Assembly (NCBI GenBank): GCA_003508835.1
Contig: PUFA01000285.1
Coordinates: 744,001-808,000, forward strand
Direction of reading: 5' to 3'
Length of the DNA: 64,000 nt
DNA from: Eonycteris spelaea
Lineage: Eukaryota > Chordata > Mammalia > Chiroptera > Pteropodidae
The stretch's first letter is position 1, and each line of letters starts with the position of its first letter. The position numbers were made by a program, and so were the translations under genes. A model generated the notes under the pieces. That model searched no databases, was not told the origin of the DNA, and worked only from the letters and a program-made list of their open reading frames with translations. Of this stretch, positions 34,240 through 46,307 are shown one piece after another.

Positions 34240-34520
34240 AGTCTGGAAAGGCTTGCTGAGAAAGTGACATTAAAACAAAGTCTGAAGAATATAAAGGAGG
34301 CAAGCTCTGTTGGTGTCTGATAGAAAAGCATTACAGGGGAGGAGGAAACAGTCAATGCAAAGGCCCTGAGGCAGGACCATGAGAGCCATGGCTAGCATGA
34401 AATGAGCAAGAAGACTCTGGTGGCAGCAAGCGAGGGGGAAGCCCTGGGAGGGCTTTGTGTAGATAAGGGTTGATTCTTCTTTTACCAGGACACCTCTGGC
34501 TTTGGGAATGAGAGCAGGCT
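34240..34520 (-). mobile_element. L2 fragment
   Basis: 'gcaaaggccctgaggcagga', 'ctggtggcagcaagcgaggg', 'gggagggctttgtgtagata' are the antisense L2 body. Confidence 0.7.
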
Positions 34521-34669
34521 GTAGGTGGAGGGGCAGTGGTGTTAGCAGAAAACCAGTTCGGTGTCATTACTTCATAATCCATATCCCACAGATTTGAGAC
34601 CTTCAGTCAAGTTCCCAAGAAGAGTAGATGGCGGGGTAGAAAGGCTGAGTCAAGATGGCAGCTTGGCAC

Positions 34670-34805
34670 AGTGGTGAGGACACAGGTTGTAGCATCAGAC
34701 CACCTGGGTTTAAGTGCCATGGAGTCTCTTAGTCAGTTATGTGACCTGTGGGCAAGCTGTTTTCCCATTTTAAAAAAGTAAATGATGGTAGATAAGATAT
34801 GATAT
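34670..34805 (+). mobile_element. MIR SINE
   Basis: 'gcatcagaccacctgggttt', 'ttagtcagttatgtgacctg', 'tgggcaagctgttttcccat', then an A-rich stretch: sense MIR core. Confidence 0.8.
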
Positions 34806-34849
34806 CGGCCCCCCAGGAGCAGGTAGACAGACATCTACAAGTCCGATTC

Positions 34850-34950
34850 TATTTTTTTTTTCCATTTTTTTTGAGGTATAATTGACAAATAAAATAGTAA
34901 AGTGTTAAAGTGTACACTGTGATAACTTGATGTACGTAGGTCTAATTCTA
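34850..34950 (-). mobile_element. L1 3'-end fragment
   Basis: A T-rich start, then 'ttgaggtataattgacaaat' and 'gtgataacttgatgtacg', match the antisense end of an L1M 3'UTR. Confidence 0.7.
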
Positions 34951-36350
34951 ATCTAAAATGAGTGTGCTAAAGGTGAGGAAAGTCAGGGACAGAACTCGGT
35001 GTGGCAAGTTCTCACTCTCAGGGTTGTGCAAGTCCAGGGTGGGCAAAGGATCTGGTGCTTCTGCTCCTGGTTGCAAGCCTTTGCCCTCTTGTCAATTCCT
35101 CAAGGTCCTGGCTTCAAGTGCTCAGGAATTTTCATTGTTATTCATGACTAGCGCTCCTATCTTGAAGCTCTAGGAATGCAATAAAAGTAGCTTATTTGTC
35201 TCCACACGTTATGTTCCCAATGTGAGCCCTGCCTGCTTGTTTTTCTTAAAAGCAACATTATTTTGCTTACTGGAATTTATCTTGTGGTCCACTGTGACAC
35301 TTGGATTTTTTTCTGCTTCTAATTGTACAGCCTGGGTTTATCTCTCCTGATATATTTTTTAGAAAATGTATCTTGTGTTCCCATTTTGATAGGTTACTCA
35401 CCCTGCACAAGAGAGGCCATGAGCTGTGCCTAGCAGCCTCCCCCAGAATCACATGGAGTGACAGGGGAAACATTCCTTGAAGGAGGGGAGTAGACAGGTG
35501 GTGCCAATACCAGAGCCTGGGCAGAGAGGCTTAAAACCTGTCCACGCAATAGCTAAGTAGAACTCATCCCCTACCTAAGCTCACCTAACACTCCCCTAGG
35601 CAGAGCGTGAGGAGGTGGGGGGCGGTGTGAGTGTAGGCCTCTATCTCTGAGGCACACTCATCTCCCTCTGTCTCCCCACAAAAGTCCTGTGTGACCTTGG
35701 AGCAGGATGGAGGATTCACTTATCCTCTGGGAACTTCTATTCCTTCTGAAAAAAGGGTAAGCAGAAAACCAACATTTTGCCTCTCTGAAAGACTTCATAC
35801 CAACTCAGGCCTGTCAAGCGTCCAAGCAGTTCAGAGTACAACAGAGCACTAAACACCAACTGCGGCTGCACAATGATGATGATGATGATGGCGATAATGA
35901 TGATGATGACGACGATGATAATGATGATTGTCTTCCAAAAGGGAGTCATCACTGTGACCTACGTAAGGGGAATTCTTGTAACCAATGGTCTTGGAGAGCT
36001 GTGAGAACAGCAAGTGTTAGTGGGAGGCAGTGATGAGCTCCAGGCAGGGAGCCCGCATATGTGTATACAAGCCTCTTGTCCCCTTTTCTGCATCTTGGTC
36101 AAGGGCCTTAGGAACATTTCTGGGAGGAGCACCCCAAATGCCCCAGACCCCTCCTGGGTCTCTGTTCTGAGCTTAGTAAGAGGATTGGTAGTAGAAATCC
36201 ATTTATCCTGGTGAAGGAAAACGGGACATTTTAAGATAGATGAGATCATGTGGTTCTGAGTACAAGGGTCCGAATACAGTTAGGCTTCTCTCTGGAAGGC
36301 CCTAGAACCAGTGCCTGAAATGGTATCAGATCCCCCCCCCAGGCTTTTCT
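34951..36350. other. Unassigned sequence
   Basis: Apart from the GAT repeat no element is recognised. Short frames only (at most 96 codons). Confidence 0.45.
35872..35932. repeat. (GAT)n microsatellite, imperfect
   Basis: GAT/GAC trinucleotide units (gatgatgatgatgatg with variants) run for about 60 bases. The minus-strand frame across it is an isoleucine-rich artefact. Confidence 0.95.
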
Positions 36351-36354
36351 GTAT

Positions 36355-36800
36355 GTTACATTTTTTTCCTATTATTAAATTCAACAAACATACAGCCAAG
36401 AATAGAAAATAATATGACAAACACCTGTATACTCACCACAAGCCTTATCTTCATATTTGCTTCAATTTTTCATAAAGTAATAAAATACAGTGGTGGCCCC
36501 TCTGGGTCCCTCCTAGTCCCAAACCTCTTCCTTTGCATCTAGAAGTGACTCTGTATTATTATGAGTGCTTTGGGGGCTTTTACTACTATATGTATTTGTG
36601 TCCATAAACATTACCTCATATCACTTTGTATGTTTATAAACTTTTAATGAAGAGTTTCCCATGGATTTATTCTTCTGCGGCTTGCTTTTTCCCATTCTTA
36701 TTAGGTTTGTGTTCACTGCTGTATTGGATTCAATGGGAGGACTATACTACAGTGTCTCCAGTCTACTGTTGAGAACTTTAGGTTGTCTCTAAGTTTTCAC
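36355..36800 (-). mobile_element. L1M fragment
   Basis: 'caaacacctgtatactcacc', 'tgtccataaacattacctca', 'tattcttctgcggcttgctt', 'ctactgttgagaac' follow the antisense order of an old L1M 3' region. Confidence 0.65.
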
Positions 36801-36804
36801 TGTC

Positions 36805-36974
36805 CAACTTGTCTTGGTTTGGGTTTTCCCGAAAACAGAGCTGAGTTGAGGGCTTGGTTGCAGGCAGCTGACTTTAGGAAGCAGCAGTGAGGATGTGGGA
36901 ATAGTGAAACAATCTCATCTTTATTTACTACTGTGTAACAAATTACTCCAAAACTTGGTGGCTTAAAACAAAAA
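36805..36974. repeat. Unclassified repeat piece and antisense LTR 3' end
   Basis: 36808-36900 is weakly related to 27015-27330. 36920-36974 (tactgtgtaacaaattactc, 'acttggtggcttaaaacaa') is the antisense 3' terminus of an old LTR. Confidence 0.45.
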
Positions 36975-38205
36975 TCAGAGGAATAGAGCACCCAGAAATA
37001 GACCCACATAAATTTAGTCAACTGATTTTTGGCAAAGAAGCAAAGGCAATACAGTATAGCAAAGAATCTTTTCAACGAATGGTGTTAAAACAACTGGCCA
37101 TCCACATGCAAAAAAAAAAGAAAATGAATCTTGACACAGACAGTACACAGACACCGTCACAAAAATTAACTCAGAATGAATCACAGATGTAAACATAAAA
37201 TGCAAAACTGTAAAACTCCTAAAAGATGACATAGGGGGAAAACCTAGATGACCTTGGGTGTGGCAATGCTTCTTTAGCTGCAACACCAAAGGCACGATCC
37301 ATGAGAGAAATAATTGATAAGCTGGACTTCATCAAAATTACAAACTTCTAATCTCTGTGAAAGATGTCAAGAGAATGAAAAGATGAGCCACACAGGCCAG
37401 GAGAAAATATTTGTAAAACACATATGTGATAATGGTCTTTCTCTTAGTCTGTCTGGGCTGTTATAACAAAATACCACAGACTAGGTGGTTTATAAACAGT
37501 GGAAATTTATTGCTCACAGTTCTGGAGGCTTGACATCCGAGATGAGGGTGCTAGCATGGTCTGAGGCCCTTTTCCAGGTCACAGACTTCTCCCTGCTGTG
37601 TTCTCACATTGCAGAAGGGGCTAGGGAGCTCTGTGCGGTCTCTTTTTCAAGGGCACTAATCCAGTTCATGAGGGCTCCACCCCCATGACCAAATCACTGA
37701 CCAAAGGCCACCATCTCCTAAATCCGTCACTTTTGAAGGTTAAGATTTCAACATACAAATTTGGGGGCAGGGGACACAAACAATCAGATCATAGCAGACT
37801 ATTATCCAAAATATACAAGGACTCTTAAAACTCAACAATAAGGAAACAAACAAACAAAAAAACCGACTAAAAAATGGGCCAAAGGCCTTAATAGACACCC
37901 CACCAAAGAAGTTATACAGATGGTAAACAAGCATATGAAAACATGCTTTATATCATAGGTTTTTCAGGTAAACGTAAATTAAAATAACACCTATTAAAAT
38001 GGCCAAAACTCAAAACACCAACAATGCCATATGCTGGTGAGGTTGTGGAATAAAACCTCTCATTCACTGCTGGTAGGGATACAGAATGGTATAGACACTT
38101 GGGAAGGCAGTTTGACAGTTTCTTACAAAATTAAACATACTCTACTGTACGATCCAGAAATCATACTCCTTGGTATTTACCCAAAGGAGTTGGAAACTTA
38201 TGTCA
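36975..38205 (+). mobile_element. L1 ORF2 C-terminal region, split by an MLT1 LTR
   Basis: 36975-37440 (cccagaaatagacccacata, 'ggcaatgcttctttagctgc') and 37797-38205 (tattatccaaaatatacaag, 'ttcactgctggtagggatac', 'gatccagaaatcatactcct') are contiguous ORF2 sequence. The MLT1 LTR sits between them. No intact frame remains. Confidence 0.9.
37443..37796 (-). mobile_element. MLT1-type MaLR LTR inserted in L1
   Basis: Antisense MLT1: 'ggctgttataacaaaatacc', 'acagttctggaggcttgaca', 'gagggctccacccccatgac', ending 'caatcagatcatagca' (antisense of the LTR start TGCTATGATCTG). Its position inside the ORF2 frame shows it came later than the L1. Confidence 0.88.
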
Positions 38206-38209
38206 ACAC

Positions 38210-38330
38210 ATTGTCCAACATGGCTCTTCTGTCACAGACAATGAAGCTAAATCTCAGAGTGCAGGCACCTTCCCCAAGGTTAGATGGTGAACAAGGGTCC
38301 AGACCTGACTTCCTGGCAACCGTGACTTAA
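38210..38330 (-). mobile_element. MIR fragment
   Basis: 'gacaatgaagctaaatctca', 'ttccccaaggttagatggtg', 'aagggtccagacctgactt' give a diverged antisense MIR. Confidence 0.55.
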
Positions 38331-38479
38331 CAAGAAAATACTTGGTGACACAGAAACCTTGGGATCAAATTCTGATTCTGACAGAGGCTTCAAAACAGCC
38401 CCACTCTACCTCTCCACCCACAACCCCCAATCCCTGGCTGGCTGGCTGCCTGCGGCTTCCTAGACATAGGGTGATTGTT

Positions 38480-38690
38480 GTCCACGGACTTGCAATACAC
38501 TCTACCTGAAATATCCCTACTCCACTTTGCATCCTCACCCAGAAACACAAAAGGTGCTCTTCCCCAGAAGAGTCACACTCCATGGTCCTTTGCAGACTGG
38601 GAGCTCCCTGACCGATATTTGCCATATCCCCAGTGTTATCCTCCTGCTCAGCATGGAGCATAACGGTGTTGAATGAATGAATGAATGACA
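38480..38690 (+). mobile_element. L2 3' end
   Basis: 'gactgggagctccctgaccg', 'tatccccagtgttatcctcc' and 'tgttgaatgaatgaatgaat' form a sense L2 terminus ending in a short GAAT run. Confidence 0.7.
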
Positions 38691-38699
38691 TAGGATTCT

Positions 38700-38900
38700 A
38701 AAGGATTCTAAAGTCACTTTTGGCAGGAGTGATTCAAGAGGGCAGTGCAGAGGAAGTAGCCTCTGAGCCAGATTCTGAGTCACAGGATTTCAGGTGGAAA
38801 GAGGGGTGGGGGGACCATGCCAAGTGGCAGAATAAGGAGAGCAAAGCCCTAGAGTGGGAAAGTAGAGGTGTTTGTGGGGGAGCACGTGATTAAGATGGTG
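38700..38900 (-). mobile_element. Probable L2 fragment
   Basis: 'gcagtgcagaggaagtagcc', 'ggagagcaaagccctagagt' resemble the antisense L2 body. A 10-base tandem (ggattctaaa x2) lies at its left edge. Confidence 0.45.
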
Positions 38901-38929
38901 CTGCTAAACTCTTAATTAATAAGCATTTT

Positions 38930-39420
38930 TGGAAAAAGTACTTTGAGATGATGTAAATATTCCATTGCTCATGAAACTTTCCATGCACTCATTCATTTAC
39001 TTATGTTCATGAGGATTTACGGTTTTAATTCATTCTGTGGGTTATAATCTCTTATTATGATTATTTATTTTGATATTAATTACCCCTGATTTGGACCAGT
39101 AGCCTCGATTTTGTCCCTTTCAAGACAATGTCTATATCTTTTTGATAAATTCCATCATATTTTGAGCAGTATTTAGATTATGGCCCAATACGAGTTTCCA
39201 GGCTCTTTTTTGTGCCTCCCCTGTCCCAGCTCTGGATTCAGCCATTTCTCCAAAGAATTTGGTATTCAGAGAGGATGATATTAGAAACTGAGATCTGGGC
39301 AATGGGTATGCTCATTGCAGCTGGGTGGTGCTGCTCCCCGGCCTACACGTGCAGCACCTGGCTTTACTGAAATATAATAGACAATTACTTGCTCATATTT
39401 ACATTGTACAATTCAATGAG
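38930..39420 (+). mobile_element. Old L1M-related fragments
   Basis: 39225-39350 (tcagccatttctccaaagaa, 'aactgagatctgggcaatgg') resembles an old L1M non-coding segment. 39362-39420 (tactgaaatataatagacaa) is an antisense L1M tail piece. Orientation and extent are uncertain. Confidence 0.45.
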
Positions 39421-42400
39421 TTTTTTTTAGTTGTAGTTGGCATACAATAATATATTCATTTCAGTTGTACAGCATAATGATTAGAGATCTATAAAACTTA
39501 CTCCACTAAATCTAGTACCTCTCGTTTCCCTTACATGTTTATTAAAACATTACTATTTTCCTTACACTGCAGTTTATATCTCCATGACTATTTTGTAACT
39601 ATCCATTTGTACTTCTTAATACCTTTGCCTTTTTTCACCATTCTCTCCAACCACCCTCCCATCTAGGAGCCTCAAAATATTCTCTGTATCTATGAGTTTA
39701 TTTCCCTTTTAGTTGTTGTTTTTTATTTTGTTCTGTAGATTTCACATGTATGTGAAATCATGTGATATTTGTCTTTCTCTGACTTATTTAATTCAGTATA
39801 ATACCCTCTACATTCATCAAGGCAGTATTTTTTTTCATCTCCTTCCTTTTAGTCTTTGTGTGTCTTTTAACCTGAAGTGAGTCTCTTGGAGGCAGCATAT
39901 GTAGGGGTCTTGTTTTCTTATCCATTCAGCCACTCTATCTTTTGGTTGGAGCACTTAATTCTTTTCCAGTTGAGGTACTTGTTGATAGGAATGTAATTAT
40001 TACCATCTTTTATTCTTGTTTTTAATACATGTTTCTTTCTTTTCAAAGAAGACTCTCCAACATTTCCTGTAATAATGGCTTGGTGTTGATACATTTCTTT
40101 ATCTTATTTTTGTCTGGAGAGCTCTTTATCTGTCCTTCAACTCTAAATGATAGCTTTGCCAAATAAAGTATTCTTGGTTGTAGATCCTGGGTTTTAAACA
40201 CTGAGTATTTTGTGCCAAGCCCTTCTGCCCTGCATAGTTTCTTCTGAGAAATCAGCTACCAGTCTTATGGGTGCGCCCTTGTAGATAACTAACTGCTTTT
40301 CTCTTGTTGCTTTTAAGATTCTCTCTTTGTATTTAACCTTTGGCATTTTAATATGATGTGTCTTGGTGTGAGCCTCTTTGGATTCATCCTTTTTGGGACA
40401 CTTTGAGCTTCTTGGGGTTGTATATCTATTTCTTTCACCAGGTTAGGAAAACTTATCATCATTATTTCTTTAAATAGCTCTTCAACTTCTTGTTTTCCTT
40501 CAGGTACCCCTATGACATGGATATTTTAACATTTAATTGTGTCCCATAGGCTCTTTAAATTATTATTTTTGCCATTCTGATTGAGTGTCCTTGGTTTAAT
40601 GCTCTTCTTATTTTATCTTATTTTTAACAGTAAGGCTTATATATATTTACAATGTGTATTCAACTCCCATACTTAGATTTCTTTCTGTCACCACATATTT
40701 AACCTCTTTTACCCCATCTACTTTTCCCCTCACCCCTACCCTCTGGCAACCACTCCTCTATTGTGCATATGCATGAGTCTCTGTTTGTTTGTTCTGTTCA
40801 TTTATTGCTTTTAGGTTTATATTCCACATATAAGTGATATCATGTGATTTTCAACTTTTCTGTCTGGCTTATTTCGCTTAGCATGATTATCTATGCTGTT
40901 ACAAATGGCAGTATTTCATCTCTTCTTATGGCTGAGTAATATTCCATCGTATGTATGTACCACAGCTTCTTTAGCCAGTCATCTATCGTAGGACACTACA
41001 GTTGCTTCCATGTCTTGGTCGCCATGAATAATGCTGCTATGAACATTGGTGTCCAAATATCTTTTTGGACATGGGTTTTTCAGTTTTTGGGTTAAATACT
41101 CAGTAAAGGAATTGCTGGATCATATGGTAGACCAATTCTTATTTTTTTGAGGAACCTCCATACTGTTTTCCATAGTGGCTGTACCAATTTGTAGTCCCAC
41201 TAGCAGTGTATGAGTGTTCCTCTTTCTCTACATCCTCTCCAAGAATTGATATTACTTGTCTTGTTGATAATAGGTATTCTAACAGGTGTGAGATGGTATC
41301 TTATTGTGGTTTTGATTTGCATTTCCCTAATAGCTAATGATGTTGAGCACCTTTTTATATATCTGTTGGGCATTTGTATGTCCTCCAGGGAGAAGTGTCT
41401 GTTCAGATCCTCTGTCCATTCTTTAATTGGATTTTGTTGTTGTTGTTATTGAGTTGTATGAGTTCTTTGTATATTTTGGATATGAGGCCCTTATCGGAGG
41501 CATTGCTTACAAATATATTTTCACCATGTTTCTGACATCACACGATCCTCTTCTTTATCCACTCCTTTTATTCCCTCTAAAATACTCTTCATTTCAGATA
41601 ATGTGTTCTTCACTTCTGACTGGTTTCATTTTATAATTTCCATTTCCATTTTTATGTTTTTTATCTCTTTGTTAAGGTTCTCACTGAATTCATCTACACT
41701 TCCTGTAAGCTCATTGAACATCTGTATAACCAGTGTTTTGAACTCTGCATCTTTTAGATTACTTGACTCCATTATTCCTGGATCTCTGTTCTGTTCTCTC
41801 ATATAGTTTCTGCTTCTTTGTCTTCCCATTTTGGCTGCTTTTCTGTGTCTGTTTCTGTGTACTAAGCAGAGCTCCTAAGCCTTCCGGTCTTATTAGTGTG
41901 GCTCTATACAGTAGGTGTCCAGTGGCACAGTCCTGAGAGTGGTTCAGGTGCAAGCCAAGTTTAGCCCCAACCTGTGCCCCTCTGGGGCCACCTGTTAAGA
42001 TTCAACAAGCAATCCACAGATGCTGTGCTTATAGTTGCCTCAAGAGGCAATGCCAGAAGCTGAGGCCAGCTGTCACCAGTGTGAATCTTGACTCTGCTCA
42101 GCAAGGTGCACTGGGTTTGCTGAGGACACAACTAGATGTGGCTTGAATGAGGCCACGAGTTGGGGAAGGCAGAATTTCAGGGAATCCTCTGGGTGGAGCA
42201 ACCTCTGTTATCCAGTTTGATGATGTCTCAGCTATGGTGGTGCTGAGTCTGCACACTGGAAGGTGGGAGAGCTCAACAGAGGAACAATGAATACTGCTGG
42301 CACCTCTGCACAGGAGAGATCCTCACCTCCGACCCTCCCTCCAACAACTCAGCATCCCTCTGTAAGTCCCTGGTGCCCCCAGGGCAGCTGACCCATCGCT

Positions 42401-42560
42401 GGTGCTCAGAGTAAGCAGGTCAGTCACAGCGAAAGTCAGGTTGAGGACACGGCCTCTTAAGAGGTGACTGCAGCTGTTGGCTACCACTGCCATAGCCTCT
42501 GTCCTACTCAGCCGCTTAAGACCTGGCAGCCTCGTGTCTTTACCCCTCTTAACTTCTACC
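39421..42560 (-). mobile_element. Internally deleted L1 (element B): 5'UTR, ORF1, fused ORF2 ends, 3'UTR
   Basis: Minus-strand order: partial 5'UTR (to about 42560), ORF1 (about 41800 to 40030), then the ORF2 start region with ITxKNKTPTYAAS-like sequence and the first endonuclease residues. A joint near 39822-39832 then leads directly to the last ORF2 codons (tgaattaaataagtcagaga) and the 3'UTR. Nearly all of ORF2 (rest of EN, all RT) is missing. A 0.94-kb L1 is nested inside ORF1. The joint is the same as in element C (49549-51013) within a few bases. Confidence 0.85.
40611..41547 (-). mobile_element. 5'-truncated L1 nested in element B
   Basis: Antisense 3'UTR and ORF2 C-terminus (ctgagtaatattccatcgta, 'caggtgtgagatggtatctt'), truncated at about 41545. 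The same subfamily as the L1 at 61.8-64 kb. The flanks repeat CTCTTCTT (40602-40609 and 41548-41555), a likely target-site duplication, and element B's ORF1 sequence resumes on the right. Confidence 0.85.
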
Positions 42561-43340
42561 GTTGCAGAGTGATTAATTATTTATCTCTCTAGTTGTAATG
42601 CTTCTGTTTATCTAGATCCCTGGCAACTTTGCCTGCTGTTTGCTCTAATGTTTCTGTCTCAGCTTTGATTTGGTTGCAAGAGAGATGAACAAAGCCTCCG
42701 TCATCAAAGCCATTTTTTCCCAGAACCCCTTACTGCTGTTTTTAAGCATGTGTGGTGCAAACTCTTACTGTCAGAGCCTTGTTGGGATGAATAATCATCA
42801 TCTGTTCCTCATTTTGCACTCAAGGCCAGTCTTACGATTTCTTCCCAGTAAATGTCCATCAGGGGCAAGGCTCTGCCTACCCAGTCTCTGCTGGAAGGAA
42901 CAATGTGATTTACTCCTGAACCCCACATTGCACAGTTCACAACTTCTCCAAAGGGTGCTGAGCTGGGTGAGGGTGGTGGTCCTGGTGTCTTGGGGCTCCA
43001 GGCAGCATTCCTTCAGGATGTCACAGCCCTGTGTGACACCAGGCAAATTGCCAGCCCCTCTCTCAGCCACTGTCTCTCTGACTCTAAAGTGGGAAATGAC
43101 CTGTGTCTTCTAAGTCTCTTCTAGCCCCATATTCTCACTGTCATCTCCAGGAGCCCCCCAGAACCCACTGGTTGTCTTCGCTTAGGCCTCACATCCTTGT
43201 GGCCCCTGCATGGGGTAGCAATGGTGCTGTAGAGAGCATGCTGCCTGAGGGCAGGGACCAGGGCTAGGCATAAGCCTGCCTGCCACCTGTGTAACTAAAA
43301 GTTGCTTGTCTTGAAATTCCTCAAGATTTTGAGTCAGGGA
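42561..43340. other. Unassigned, weak MIR near 43025-43110
   Basis: 'caccaggcaaattgccagcc' and 'tgactctaaagtgggaaatg' suggest a sense MIR piece. A 147-codon frame (42670-43113) ends inside it, has no recognisable domain and is probably fortuitous. Confidence 0.4.
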
Positions 43341-43344
43341 TTCC

Positions 43345-43460
43345 ACAAATGATGCAGGGCCTAACCTGTTTTGCTGAGCAGTGTATCCCTGACATGCAGG
43401 AGGTCCCTTGAATGCAATAAGTGTCCTGCGATTGTTGAGTGAACAATTGAACTTTCAGGC
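43345..43460 (+). mobile_element. Probable L2 3' end
   Basis: 'gtgtatccctgacatgcagg', 'gaatgcaataagtgtcctgc' and 'ttgttgagtgaacaa' fit a diverged L2 terminus. Confidence 0.45.
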
Positions 43461-43999
43461 TCTCTGAATAAGGCATCTCTTTGGCCTTTTTTCCTCCTGC
43501 TCTGCCACATGAAGTCTGCTGGCTTTCAGCTGCATTCCCAGGCCTGACGGTGAAAGGGAGGTGGGGTAGGGTGTGGAACTGTCAGAGGACCCCTGATGCC
43601 CTTGGTGTGGGAGAGAAAGTAGGGGTCTGGAGACCCAGGAATCCCTTACTCACTTTTAAACACCCTGGTCTGGTTGTGTGGGACTAGGCCAGAAGAGGTG
43701 CTGAAACTCTCACCCCACCCCTGGAGCAGATGCCTGCAGGGTCAGGGCCCAGAAGACTGCCCTGCTGGAGGTCAGGGGTGGAACGGGAAGGAGGCTTGGA
43801 AAAGGCTCTGCTGGCTCCAGCAAGACAACCGGTGTGGAAAGGGATCTGGCAAGGCAGGGAGATGATTGTGAATGTTTAGTGACATTGCTTTACTGTCTTC
43901 CCACTAGGTAATATGCCCATGACAGTGCAAAACCATCAGTTCATCATCCACATCTTCAGCTATATCCCCAACACTTCAGAAACAGCTCACAGTCTGGCT
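43461..43999. other. Unassigned sequence
   Basis: No gene or named repeat recognised. Frames are at most 68 codons. Confidence 0.45.
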
Positions 44000-44365
44000 G
44001 TTTACTCAAGAATTTAAAACAGAATTACTACATGACCCAGAAATTCCACTCCTAGGTATACACCCCAAAGAATTCAAAACAGGTGTTCAAACGAAAGCTT
44101 ATGCACAGATATTCATAGCAGCATTAACCACAGCAGCCAAAATGTAGAAACAACCCAAATGTCCATTAACAGATAAATGGATAAACAAATATGATCTATC
44201 TATTCAATGGAATATTATCCAGTCACAAGAAGGAATGAAGCACATACACATGCTGCAACACGGTTGAAGCTTGAAGACATGCTGAGTGAAAGAAGCCAGA
44301 TACAAAAGGTCCTATATTGTGTGATTTCATTTATATGGAAATATCCGGAATAGGCAACTCTGTAG
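44000..44365 (+). mobile_element. L1M ORF2 C-terminal fragment
   Basis: 'acatgacccagaaattccac', 'cctaggtatacaccccaaag', 'tagaaacaacccaaatgtcc', 'tggaatattatccagtcaca' are sense L1M blocks, cut off by the MIR on the right. Confidence 0.9.
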
Positions 44366-44374
44366 CGATCTGCA

Positions 44375-44550
44375 CCCCGAGTGGGTTCAAATCCTGGATT
44401 CACTGCTTACTTGCTGTATGACTTTGGACAAATCACTGAATCTCTCTGTGCCTATAAAATGGGCACGATGATAAATGAGCTGCTTTATGGTGTTAATGGG
44501 AAAACTAAATGAGCTAATATTACAAAGCACTTAGAGTCACAATGTTCCTA
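44375..44550 (+). mobile_element. MIR SINE
   Basis: 'gtgggttcaaatcctggatt', 'cttgctgtatgactttggac', 'aaatcactgaatctctctgt', 'aaatgagctaatattacaaa' form a nearly complete sense MIR. Confidence 0.92.
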
Positions 44551-44729
44551 ATATTTTAGGGAGTGTTTGCACTTTTCAATTTATCTAGATTTTCAGGAAG
44601 TCTTCAATGAGAAAACACTGGACCTTGAAAGACAAATAGGGTTACTAGATGTGGAGAAGAGCTCATGTTAGACATGTCCTGGGCTGGGCATTTTATAGCG
44701 CTTCTCTTGGGAAAATATAGGTTCCCCAA

Positions 44730-44885
44730 CAAGGCTACAGTGACTGCTATCATTGTTCTCAGATTACAGGGGAGGAACAAGGCTTCAAGAGGTTTAAAAC
44801 TTGCCTACCTTCACACAGTATACAAGTGATAGAGCAAAGATTTGAACCAGGTCTATCTCATCACCAAGCCTTCCTCCACAGCCTA
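44730..44885 (-). mobile_element. MIR SINE
   Basis: 'cagattacaggggaggaaca', 'ttcacacagtatacaagtga', 'agatttgaaccaggtctatc' are antisense MIR blocks. Confidence 0.8.
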
Positions 44886-44989
44886 CAGAGGACTGACTGT
44901 CCTGGGGAGCAGCTTCTTTGACAAAGGGATAGTGATTGTGCAAAGTTTCTGCAATATGGTGACCAGTTACACTTTTTCTTTTTTAAAAA

Positions 44990-45555
44990 ATTTGATCATA
45001 TAAAAGAAAGAAGACCAGTAATTCTACTCCTGGGTGTTTACAAGATAAATACAAAGATGTTCACACAAAGACCCCTATATAAATATTTACCAATAGTTTT
45101 GTTCATAATTGCCCCAAACTGGAAATAGTTCAATGGATAGACAGATGAGCAGATAAACAAATGGGGTATATCCTACAGAGGCATACTATTCAGCAATAAA
45201 AAAGAACAACCTATAAATACCCACAACAACGTGGATAGATTTCAAAATAAATATGCTTAGCAAAAGAAGGTGGGCCAACCCCCTAAAACCTCATGTATTG
45301 TATGACTCCTTTTGTATGGATTTCTAAACAGGCAAAACTAAGCAATGGTGGAAAACATCAGAACAGTAGATTTCTAAGCTGGGGTGGGGAGGATAACTGG
45401 AGGAAGCAAGGATAAACTTTCTGGAATGATGATAAAGCTCTATGTCTTGAAGGGATTTGAGCTACAAAAATGTATGCCTTTGTTAAGACTTATTGATTGA
45501 TTGCTATCCTTAGAATCTGTCCATTTTACTATATATCAATTTTACCTTAAGATAA
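44990..45555 (+). mobile_element. L1M 3' end
   Basis: 'ccagtaattctactcctggg', 'ataattgccccaaactggaa', 'ttcagcaataaaaaagaaca', then an L1M 3'UTR ending 'atatatcaattttaccttaa'. The younger L1 begins immediately downstream. Confidence 0.88.
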
Positions 45556-46307
45556 AACAAGGATTGGATTAAACAAGGCGGAGTAAGGGACATTCCCAGA
45601 TCTTACTCCTTGAAACAACAATAAGCTGAACCTCTAAAACTCAACAAAAAAACATCCAAATTTCACACCACACGTCTGAGCGTGGGATCTGCACATAAGA
45701 GCTACCACAGGCCAGACCCCAGGTGCAGGCAGTGGACTGGGAGAAAAGAAGCTGCTTAAAGCAGACACTGGAGCTCCCTGTAGGAGGAGGGAGAAGGGAG
45801 AAGTGTGGCTAATTCCCTGAACAGCCCAGTCTGGGGTGCTGTGAGCTCCACAGCAGTGCCCAGGCATCAGGGCAGAAAGCAGAGAAGCAGATGGGCAGGA
45901 AGTGGGAATGGCAGAAAAAACAACAGTTGATTTTTACTAGCCACGTTGCAAAACCGAGGATGAGCCACAGCCCCCAACCTCAACCTAGAGGGCCCATCCC
46001 CCATACCTTGTGAAACGGAACACTGCAGAGCCCCAGGGGAATCTGAGCAAACACTATCAAAACCGTTGCTAACACTGACAGGGACTGAGACTGAGGGTAC
46101 CGAGCACGATTAAACATCTATAAGGGAAAAAAGACATTATTAAAACCTATAATAAAGCAGAGATCCAAGAGGCTTAGACGCCACCTACTGGAAACCAAAA
46201 GAAAAACACCTTATTTACAACAGTCTAGAAGACCTTTATATAATAAATTTTCTTTCTGGAAAAATAAAGCAGAACACACTTCCATTAATGACTAGGTAGA
46301 GAAACAC

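Noticed and set aside
35737..35952. Isoleucine/valine-rich minus frame as a membrane peptide
   Set aside because: It is the translation of a GAT microsatellite.
39421..42560. Element B deletion as simple later genomic deletion
   Set aside because: Set aside as less likely, because element C carries the same joint at another locus. It is kept only as the alternative if the joints prove different.
42670..43113. 147-codon plus-strand frame
   Set aside because: No domain, ends inside a MIR-like stretch, and other frames overlap it.
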